Assembly: GCA_031276175.1 (NCBI GenBank)
Contig: JAISNP010000039.1
Coordinates: 1-33,717 of the forward strand
Direction of reading: 5' to 3'
Origin: Tannerella sp.
GTDB taxonomy: Bacteria > Bacteroidota > Bacteroidia > Bacteroidales > Tannerellaceae
DNA length: 33,717 nt
Shown here: positions 23,453 through 30,452 of the stretch, one piece after another
How the letters are laid out: every line of letters begins with the position of its first letter
Numbering within the stretch: the first letter of the stretch is position 1
Notes under the pieces: generated by a model
Databases searched by the model: none
Seen by the model: the letters and a program-made list of their open reading frames with translations, nothing else
What the model was told of the DNA's origin: nothing
Program-made: the position numbers and the translations under genes

Positions 23453-25540
23453 ATGAAAAAGATTTATTCAATAACAGTCGCAGTAATATGTCTTCTATTT
23501 GGACATACATCATGCGTTGATTTGGACATCACACCCAAAAATATTCTGACAGCTCAGGACATCTATTCCGAAGGCGGTATCAAAGCATATATGGCGGGGA
23601 TGTACAACCACCTGCCGATGGAGGATTATCATTATGCAGCAAATAGCGGCTATTTTAAAGATTTGAATATTTGGCAAATCGGAACATTGACAGGTGAAAT
23701 GTGCAATGAAGATAGCGGATTTGGACAATACCATCGTAGTGGTTACTGGGGCGACGGTTTTAAAATTATCCGTCAAGCCAATACATTGATTAACGACCTG
23801 CCCAAATATCCCGATTTGGCAACTTATGCTGTGGCATGGATTGCCGAAGCCAAATTTATCCGGGCTTACGTATATTTCCAACTGGCAAAACGATATGGAG
23901 GTTTGCCCATTATAGAAGTTCCTCAAGTCATGGATTCCGACGACGAATCTTCCCTGTGGATAGCAAGAAGCAGCCATGCCGATACATACGACTTTATCCT
24001 GAAAGATTTGGACGAGGCCATTGCAGGTATGCCCGAAACCAGTGAAGCGGGTCGTGCCAACAAGTATGTTGCCGCCGGTTTGAAAAGCCGCGTCGCACTG
24101 TATGCTGCAACTACCGCCCGCTACGGTCATGATAAATTCCCGGACTGGTCGGTAGACGGCGTCCTGCTTCAAGGCATTCCTGCCGATAGAGCAGTCGGTT
24201 ATTTCAAACAGGCTTGGGATGCAACCAAATTGATAGAAGGACACTATGAACTGCATAATGCAAACGGCGACAAAGTGGCCAATTTTGCCGAAGTATGGGA
24301 AAAATGCGATAACAACAGGGAAAGCATGTGGCTGCGCAAATATGACTATTTAACGACAACCCACTCAATGGATGCCCTGTTCTGTCCGGTGCGGTTAACA
24401 ACAACTTACGGGGGGCGTTATGGTGTTCCTCTTGACTGGGTTGAACTTTTTGACGGTATGCCTTTGAACGCCGAAGGTCATTTCAGTGCCTTTGACGAGG
24501 ATGGAAACTATCTTGTATATGACAACTGTCATCAAATGTGGGACGCTACCGAACCGCGCCTGCAGGCACAAATTTTCGTTCCCGGCCAAATGGCGAAAGG
24601 CTTCAAGATTGATGTCCGTTCGGGGGTCTTCAACAAAGCGATTGATCCGAATGTGGACAAGTTCAAAAAATTCAGTATTGACGACGGTGCAACCAACTTT
24701 AATTACAGAGACGGTCAAACCGATTCAAGGATACCGCAGAAGAATATGTTTCAATCCGACAATTCGATGATTATTACCCAGAATAACAACAATACGGAGT
24801 CGGCGACATACGATGATATTCAGGGAATGAAAATTTATATTGCAGGTTTGGATGGGCCTAAAATGAAATGGAACGGACAGGGAAGTACAATGACCGGCAT
24901 ACTGTTGCGAAAATTTATAAACCTGAATATGCCCCTTGCGTCAACCAAACTATTTGAATCTACCCAGTCATGGATTGAAATGCGTTATGCGGAAATACTG
25001 TTAAACCGTGCCGAAGCAGCCATTGAACTTGCTCAAAACGGCGAATCGAATTACAACGATGTTGACATGCTTCTGGATGCCTACACTTGTATTAACGATA
25101 TTCGCACTCGAGCCGGAGCAAACCTGCTTTCAAGTCCTGCCGAACTGTCAACGGATGCAGCTTACACGAACTGGAACAAACCCGGCTCGAAAGGTCATGG
25201 AGCTTGGGTAGAAGCTCCCAATCGGGCTTTACAGATTCTCAGGGTTGAACGTTACAAGGAACTTGCCAATGAGGCAAAAATATATTGGGATTTGATGCGC
25301 TGGTTCACTTTCGATACGCAATTCAACCAAACCAACAAAAGAGGTTTGTATTCGTTTATGTTCACTAATGGCGCTACTGTTGATGAAAATGGTATCCCTG
25401 ATGGAAAGTATATCTATGATGCCAAACAGGGAGAGCACTATTGCGAACCTACTACATTTGACAAAAACCGTTATTATGAAGGTATTCCGAGCGACGAACT
25501 CCAGAACAATCCTTTATTACAGAAAAACAGAAATCAATAA
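23453..25540 (+). CDS. SusD/RagB-family glycan-binding lipoprotein
   Basis: This 695-residue protein has a lipoprotein signal ending FGHTSC (C21) and the SusD start VDLDITPKNILTAQDIYS. The TPR-like helices include NTLINDLPKYPDL, AEAKFIRAYVYFQLAKRYGGLPI and YDFILKDLDEAIAGMPE. Towards the C-terminus EMRYAEILLNRAEAAIELAQ, RTRAGANLL and ILRVERYKELANEAKIYWDLMRW are the usual SusD conserved blocks. It covers the SusC barrel on the cell surface and captures the glycan. It is longer than many SusD proteins (about 550), with extra sequence between about residues 290 and 470. Its DNA is visibly AT-richer than the flanking hydrolase genes. Confidence 0.95.
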   Translation: MKKIYSITVAVICLLFGHTSCVDLDITPKNILTAQDIYSEGGIKAYMAGMYNHLPMEDYHYAANSGYFKDLNIWQIGTLTGEMCNEDSGFGQYHRSGYWGDGFKIIRQANTLINDLPKYPDLATYAVAWIAEAKFIRAYVYFQLAKRYGGLPIIEVPQVMDSDDESSLWIARSSHADTYDFILKDLDEAIAGMPETSEAGRANKYVAAGLKSRVALYAATTARYGHDKFPDWSVDGVLLQGIPADRAVGYFKQAWDATKLIEGHYELHNANGDKVANFAEVWEKCDNNRESMWLRKYDYLTTTHSMDALFCPVRLTTTYGGRYGVPLDWVELFDGMPLNAEGHFSAFDEDGNYLVYDNCHQMWDATEPRLQAQIFVPGQMAKGFKIDVRSGVFNKAIDPNVDKFKKFSIDDGATNFNYRDGQTDSRIPQKNMFQSDNSMIITQNNNNTESATYDDIQGMKIYIAGLDGPKMKWNGQGSTMTGILLRKFINLNMPLASTKLFESTQSWIEMRYAEILLNRAEAAIELAQNGESNYNDVDMLLDAYTCINDIRTRAGANLLSSPAELSTDAAYTNWNKPGSKGHGAWVEAPNRALQILRVERYKELANEAKIYWDLMRWFTFDTQFNQTNKRGLYSFMFTNGATVDENGIPDGKYIYDAKQGEHYCEPTTFDKNRYYEGIPSDELQNNPLLQKNRNQ

Positions 25541-25552
25541 TATTCAAAAAAA

Positions 25553-26329
25553 ATGAAACTGATGAATTTTTTTAATTATTATATCCTGGCTATTTTGTTT
25601 TGCCTCACTTTTACAGAGTGCGAAACAGACAACTATGAAGCCCCTGACTGCACAATAGAAGGCAAAATATTCGATCATTTAAATCAGCCTTTTCAGGTCA
25701 ATCAAGGAGCAAGTATCATCCGTATCCGTGAAGTCAGCTGGGCAAAAGACAGTACCATGTATACCGCCAATAGAACGCTTAAAGTACAGCAGGATGGGAC
25801 ATATCGCAATACCAAGATATTCAAAGGCACCTATCGTTTATTACCATACAGCGGGGCTTTCTTTCCTTATGATGATGTTAACAGTGATAATGATGATGCA
25901 GGCGAACTCGTCGAAATAAACGGAACAGCTACACAGGATTTTACGGTTACGCCTTACCTGACAATTGAATGGGTACAAAAACCTGTGGTTGACTCTGAAG
26001 GCTATCTGAATTGCTCGGTAAAATTTACCCGCAATCAGAAACAGGGTTATGAAATGCCTGATCTTAGACAGGGAAAGTTGCATGTTTCGCGCTCAGTCAA
26101 TGCAGGTGCAGCCGACGGTAGCCTCTTTACAGCCCCGTTTAATATCACAAACGACATGGAAGGTCAGGAACTGACTTTCCGTACCGACATCCCGGTGAAA
26201 TACACCGGTATTGATTACTGGATACGTGTTTCGATGAACTGCCAGACCGCCGCAGGCAAACCCGAAACAAACTATCCGGGAATGGGGGCGGATAACTTCA
26301 CAACGATTGAGAAGATACACGTGCCTTAA
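25553..26329 (+). CDS. DUF3823-type surface lipoprotein
   Basis: This 258-residue protein has a lipoprotein signal ending LTFTEC (C23). It then has two beta-rich parts: an N-terminal carboxypeptidase-regulatory-like fold (DCTIEGKIFDHLNQPFQ, NRTLKVQQDGTYRNTKIFKGTYRLLP) and a C-terminal part starting near VTPYLTIEW. This arrangement directly after susD, 12 nt downstream, matches the DUF3823 family. Such proteins take the place of SusE/SusF-like surface glycan-binding proteins. No catalytic residues are expected. A hairpin follows the gene and probably ends the susCD transcript. Confidence 0.85.
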   Translation: MKLMNFFNYYILAILFCLTFTECETDNYEAPDCTIEGKIFDHLNQPFQVNQGASIIRIREVSWAKDSTMYTANRTLKVQQDGTYRNTKIFKGTYRLLPYSGAFFPYDDVNSDNDDAGELVEINGTATQDFTVTPYLTIEWVQKPVVDSEGYLNCSVKFTRNQKQGYEMPDLRQGKLHVSRSVNAGAADGSLFTAPFNITNDMEGQELTFRTDIPVKYTGIDYWIRVSMNCQTAAGKPETNYPGMGADNFTTIEKIHVP

Positions 26330-26356
26330 GCGAAGGTATAACCATATCGCCGGCCG

Positions 26357-26397
26357 CCGGCAGAGACAGGACACAGACCCCTGTCTCTGTCTGCGCC
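26357..26397 (+). terminator. Hairpin ending the susC-susD-DUF3823 transcript
   Basis: CAGAGACAGG (26361-26370) pairs perfectly with CCTGTCTCTG (26380-26389) over a 9-nt loop, with further GC-rich pairing outside. It lies 32 nt after the stop. No T run follows. Confidence 0.6.
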
Positions 26398-26448
26398 GGA
26401 TAAAAAAGAACAAATGATATTTTTTAAAACTGTTAAATACATAATCAA

Positions 26449-26928
26449 ATGGCATTGGATAATTTAATTTCGGTAAGTTTTACCGACGACGAATTGAAAG
26501 AGATAGACAACGCGCTGTCGACGATTGAAAACATTTTGAAAGGCAAGGTTATCAACCTTACCCCGAAACAACGCCAGCAATATGGCCGCGTGGCGTACGA
26601 CATGGAAGTGTGGGTAGACAAGGTAGACAGTCACATGCGTCAGGCGCCGCAACTGACGCCGTCGTATATCGACATGGCGGAACATGCGTCCGACATGGCG
26701 GCACACCGTGCATTGAATCCACGTATCGAACGTATAAACACCCTGTTACATTCGATGCAGGATACCAATCTGCTGCTCGGCGCCGACATCTACAATAATT
26801 CGCTGTCGTTCTACCGCGCCATACGCGAAGCCGCCAAGGTGAATGCTCCCGGAGCGTCGTCCATTTACAGCGACCTGAAGAGGCAATTCCCGGGCAGTTC
26901 AAAAAAGAATGAGGCATCGGCGGAATAA
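26449..26928 (+). CDS. Small helical protein of unknown function
   Basis: This 159-residue protein has no signal peptide or membrane segment, so it is probably cytoplasmic. It is rich in charged and helical sequence (FTDDELKEIDNALSTIENILKG, PRIERINTLLHSMQDTNLLLGADIYNNSLSFYRAIREAAKVNAP) and ends in a polar tail with SSKKNEASAE. I do not recognise a domain. It lies between the DUF3823 hairpin and a strong terminator of its own, so it appears to be a separate single-gene unit inside the locus, not part of the glycan machinery. Codon use and the clean start and stop support a real gene. Confidence 0.8.
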   Translation: MALDNLISVSFTDDELKEIDNALSTIENILKGKVINLTPKQRQQYGRVAYDMEVWVDKVDSHMRQAPQLTPSYIDMAEHASDMAAHRALNPRIERINTLLHSMQDTNLLLGADIYNNSLSFYRAIREAAKVNAPGASSIYSDLKRQFPGSSKKNEASAE

Positions 26929-26938
26929 ATGGTTGCGT

Positions 26939-26964
26939 TACCCCCCGTCTTCTGACGGGGGGTA
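26939..26964 (+). terminator. Strong hairpin terminator after the small helical protein gene
   Basis: ACCCCCCGTC (26940-26949) pairs perfectly with GACGGGGGGT (26954-26963) around a TTCT loop, 11 nt after the stop codon. Confidence 0.75.
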
Positions 26965-26980
26965 TTCCCCGTTATGCTGC

Positions 26981-27263
26981 GTGCGGTGTAATTTTGTGAT
27001 ATTACTGTAACCCGATCATAAAGTTGTGATGCCGGATACAGTATAGTAACAAAATACCTGAAAGGTATTCCCGAAGTCCTTCGAAAGGACTTCCGAAGCG
27101 CCCGGAAGGTATTTCCAAAGCGTCTTGAAGGGCTTTCGAAGTGTCGGAAGGTATTCCCGAAGCGCCTTGAAAGATTTGCAAAATGCCTGAAAGGTATTTC
27201 CGAAGTCTTATCGGGCGCATCTCAAATACTGAGCGCAGTGTGATTTTGTGGTATTACTTTACC
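26981..27263. repeat. Direct repeats of 31 bp flanking a repeat array
   Basis: The segments 26981-27011 and 27233-27263 agree at 25 of 31 positions (core ATTTTGTGRTATTAC) and run in the same direction. Between them lies the 27060-27210 palindromic array. The pair looks like an old duplication that brackets the array. Confidence 0.6.
27060..27210. repeat. Degenerate array of about seven 20-23-bp palindromic units
   Basis: GAAAGG/GGAAGG-type unit starts recur at about 27060, 27083, 27105, 27127, 27147, 27169 and 27189, a mean spacing of 21.5 bp. One unit border forms a perfect palindrome with 9-bp arms, GAAGTCCTT-CGA-AAGGACTTC (27073-27093). The array is more decayed than the other long ones and non-coding. 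Confidence 0.65.
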
Positions 27264-27332
27264 GGATTGCTTCGTTCCTCGCGATGACGGCAGATACGCT
27301 TCGTTATAACGAACGGAATGAGATAATCCGGT
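27261..27332. repeat. 72-bp MITE-like element with ACCGGATT ends
   Basis: ACCGGATT (27261-27268) and AATCCGGT (27325-27332) are exact inverted ends. The interior includes GCTTCGTTCCTCGCGATGAC and the palindrome CGTTATAACG. The GATTGCTTCG...TCGCGATGACGG wording resembles an intergenic repeat seen in many bacterial genomes, which I recall but cannot verify here. No ORF. Confidence 0.5.
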
Positions 27333-27470
27333 GAATCGGATGAGTTTACAGCTTTGCAAATCGCAATAGCGACAGGTTCGCCCCTACTGTGAATACGAGC
27401 AAAAACCTGTTCGGACAGCCAAAACAGAATAGAAATAAGAAATTCAAAAATATAATAAAATGATTTGGAA

Positions 27471-30449
27471 ATGAAAAATAAACAACCGGCAGTAACCGCT
27501 CCGGCAAAGGTGCGGCACACAGAAGGAAAAGCTTCCGCACTTTTGCAGGAAAACATTATAAACTTGAGAAAAATCAATCTTGTCCTCGTGTGTTCTTTAC
27601 TTATCTGCATGACAGGCGCGGCACAGAAAAAAGGCGTTACGGCCGTATCGGCGTCGACCGGCAGCGCGCAAAGCGTATATTTGCTCGACAGCGACAGCCG
27701 GACGGCATGGACGCTGAACGCGAACGATCTCACATCGGAACAGTATCTCCTTTTCACCCTCCGGACGCCCGGCGACATAAAGGAAATCCAAATGGAAACA
27801 ACCGGCTTCTCGAAAGAAGACTTGCAGAAAGCCGTCAGCCTGTATATCACCTACGACCCGATGAATCCGGGCGATGCGGTGAAATACGACATTAAAGGCG
27901 GTCAAAGGTTCAGCCTGACATTTCCGCCGAAATACGGAGCGCATGTTAAGCTTGTTTTCAAGGGTAATACATTAAGGAAGCCCGTTTCCGTTGCGGAGAT
28001 AGCTTTCATTTATGCGGAAAACAAAGCGCAGACGGTGGCTCAAACGGTCGACAAACCGTGGCTGAACGCCGCCCTGCCGGCCGGAGAACGGGTTGAGTTG
28101 CTCCTTGCGGCAATGACGCCGGACGATAAGATGGAGTTGATACGCGAAGGCTGGGGCATACCCGGTATTCCGCATCTGGGAGTGCCCGATATGAAGAAAG
28201 TGGAAGCCGTACATGGCTTTTCGTATGGCAGCGGGGCGACCGTTTTCCCGCAGGCAATTGCAATGGGGGCGACATGGAACAGGAAACTGGTGGAACAGGT
28301 CGGCGAAACGGTGGGCGACGAGACCGCAGCAGCCGGAGCGATACAGGCCTGGTCGCCGGTGCTGGACGTCGCGCAGGACCCGCGCTGGGGACGGTGTGAA
28401 GAAACTTTCGGCGAAGATCCCGTCCTCGTCTCGCAAATCGGCGGCGCATGGATTAAAGGCTTTCAATCCAAAGGGCTTATAACTACTCCGAAACATTTTG
28501 CCGTACACGGCGCTCCGCTGGGTGGCCGCGATTCGCACGACATTGGCCTGTCGGAACGCGAAATACGCGAGATACATCTGGTTCCCTTCCGCCACGTAAT
28601 CCGCGAATACGGCTGCCAATCGCTGATGATGGCCTATTCCGACTACCTGGGCGTGCCCGTAGCCAAGAGTACGGAGCTTCTGCAAGGCATCCTGCGCGAA
28701 GAATGGGGTTTCGACGGCTTCATAGTCAGCGACTGCGGCGCACTCGGCAACCTGACCGCCCGCAAACACTATACGGCTGCCGATGTCGTAGAGGCCGCCA
28801 ACCAGGCGCTGGCTGCCGGAATCGCTACTAACTGCGGCGATACATACAATAACAAGGACGTCATCGCGGCAGCCGGCAACGGAGGAATCGACATGGAAAA
28901 CCTTGACAACGTGTGCCGCACGATGTTAAGCGTCATGTTCCGGAAAGGTCTCTTTGAAAACAATCCCTCAAAAGCCCTCGACTGGAACAAGTCCTATCCC
29001 GGATGGCAATCGGAGGAACATAAGGCGCTGGCTCGCCGGGCGGCGCGCGAATCCATCGTGTTACTTGAAAATAAAGACAACCTCCTGCCATTGTCCAAAT
29101 CGGTGAAAACCATAGCTGTAATCGGGCCCGGAGCCGACGATCTGCAGCCCGGCGACTACAGCCCGAAATTGCAGGACGGACAACTGAAATCGGCGCTCAC
29201 AGGTATAAAAGAAGCAGTCGATAAAAACTCGAAAGTGATTTACGAAAAAGGTTGTGAATTTAACGGCGACGAAAGTTTCAATCCCGAAAATGCGCGGAAA
29301 GCGGCGTTACTGTCTGATGTCGTCGTAATGGTTCTGGGCGATTATTCGAATAGCGCCGCAAGGAAAGGAATACGTCAGACGTCGGGCGAAAATCACGATT
29401 ACGCCACGCTCGAACTCCCCGGCTATCAGCAAAGATTGCTGGAAACAGTCTGCGAAACAGGCAAGCCGGTCATCTTAATACTGCAGGTCGGACGTCCGTT
29501 CAACGTGTCTTACGCCGCCGAACACTGCAAGGCGATTCTGGTAAACTGGCTTCCCGGACAGGAAGGCGGATATGCCGCCGCCGATGTGCTTTTCGGCGAC
29601 TACAACCCCGCCGGACGCCTGCCGATGACATTCCCGCGTCATGCAGGGCAGGTTCCCAACTACTACAACTTTAAGACTTCCGGCCGGCGTTACGAATATT
29701 CCGACATGGAGTTTTATCCGCTCTATCCCTTCGGCTACGGACTGAGTTACACCCGTTTCAAATACTCGAACCTGCAAACGCAAGTCAATGACGACGGGAC
29801 GGTTCACATACGGGCAGACGTTGTCAACGCGGGAGAAACGGCCGGCGACGAAGTGGTACAGCTCTACGTCACCGACATGTATGCAAGCGTCAAAACCCGC
29901 GTGATGGAGTTGAAAGATTTCGAGCGTATCACCCTCGCTCCGAAAGAAACGAAAACCATCCGCTTCTCCCTGACGCCTTACCAACTCTCGCTGTTGAACG
30001 ACAGGATGGACCGCGTCGTCGAACCCGGCGAATTTAAGATTCACCTCGGAGGGAAAAGTCCTTCGTACCGCGCCGCCGACAGGATAAAGGACAACACCGG
30101 CTACCGCTCCGATTCGGAAGGGCTGACCGCGACGATCGACTGCCGGAAAGCGTATGCGGCCGATTTCGTCCTGTCGTATTCGGGAATAGAAGAAAATCTG
30201 GTGTACGACAAAAAACGGGCTGTTATCAAGGTGAAAAACGCGGGCAACATCATGGATACCGGCAAGGTGTACCTGTATGTCGACGGAGTGCAGACCGGCG
30301 AAGTACATCATTACGAACTGGCTCCCGGCGAAGAAAAAACGATTGCTTTTGCATTGGACAAAAGCCGGACGGAAAACGCAGAGGCCGGTCATGCCCCGTC
30401 ATTACTGACATTCGTGACCAAATATAAGAGCATTCATGTAAAAATATGA
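27471..30449 (+). CDS. GH3 glycoside hydrolase with extra N-terminal and C-terminal domains
   Basis: From the ATG at 27471 the protein has 992 residues. It has an unusually long polar leader (about 32 residues) before a hydrophobic signal (INLVLVCSLLICMTGAAQ). Residues about 55-185 form a beta-rich region (SRTAWTLNANDLTSEQYLLF) that recalls a discoidin/F5-8C-like carbohydrate-binding fold; this is tentative. The GH3 barrel starts near 196 and shows AVHGFSYGSGATVFPQAIAM, DPRWGRCEETFGEDP and KHFAVHGAPLGGRDSH, with nucleophile D421 in FIVSDCGAL. The second GH3 domain (YPFGYGLSYTRF) and Fn3-like part follow. About 130 further residues (AADFVLSYSGIEENLVYDKK to the end) look like a CARDB-type domain. 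Unlike the other two GH3 proteins here it has no PA14 insert. The next GH3 starts 3 nt after its stop. Confidence 0.9.
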   Translation: MKNKQPAVTAPAKVRHTEGKASALLQENIINLRKINLVLVCSLLICMTGAAQKKGVTAVSASTGSAQSVYLLDSDSRTAWTLNANDLTSEQYLLFTLRTPGDIKEIQMETTGFSKEDLQKAVSLYITYDPMNPGDAVKYDIKGGQRFSLTFPPKYGAHVKLVFKGNTLRKPVSVAEIAFIYAENKAQTVAQTVDKPWLNAALPAGERVELLLAAMTPDDKMELIREGWGIPGIPHLGVPDMKKVEAVHGFSYGSGATVFPQAIAMGATWNRKLVEQVGETVGDETAAAGAIQAWSPVLDVAQDPRWGRCEETFGEDPVLVSQIGGAWIKGFQSKGLITTPKHFAVHGAPLGGRDSHDIGLSEREIREIHLVPFRHVIREYGCQSLMMAYSDYLGVPVAKSTELLQGILREEWGFDGFIVSDCGALGNLTARKHYTAADVVEAANQALAAGIATNCGDTYNNKDVIAAAGNGGIDMENLDNVCRTMLSVMFRKGLFENNPSKALDWNKSYPGWQSEEHKALARRAARESIVLLENKDNLLPLSKSVKTIAVIGPGADDLQPGDYSPKLQDGQLKSALTGIKEAVDKNSKVIYEKGCEFNGDESFNPENARKAALLSDVVVMVLGDYSNSAARKGIRQTSGENHDYATLELPGYQQRLLETVCETGKPVILILQVGRPFNVSYAAEHCKAILVNWLPGQEGGYAAADVLFGDYNPAGRLPMTFPRHAGQVPNYYNFKTSGRRYEYSDMEFYPLYPFGYGLSYTRFKYSNLQTQVNDDGTVHIRADVVNAGETAGDEVVQLYVTDMYASVKTRVMELKDFERITLAPKETKTIRFSLTPYQLSLLNDRMDRVVEPGEFKIHLGGKSPSYRAADRIKDNTGYRSDSEGLTATIDCRKAYAADFVLSYSGIEENLVYDKKRAVIKVKNAGNIMDTGKVYLYVDGVQTGEVHHYELAPGEEKTIAFALDKSRTENAEAGHAPSLLTFVTKYKSIHVKI

Positions 30450-30452
30450 GCT

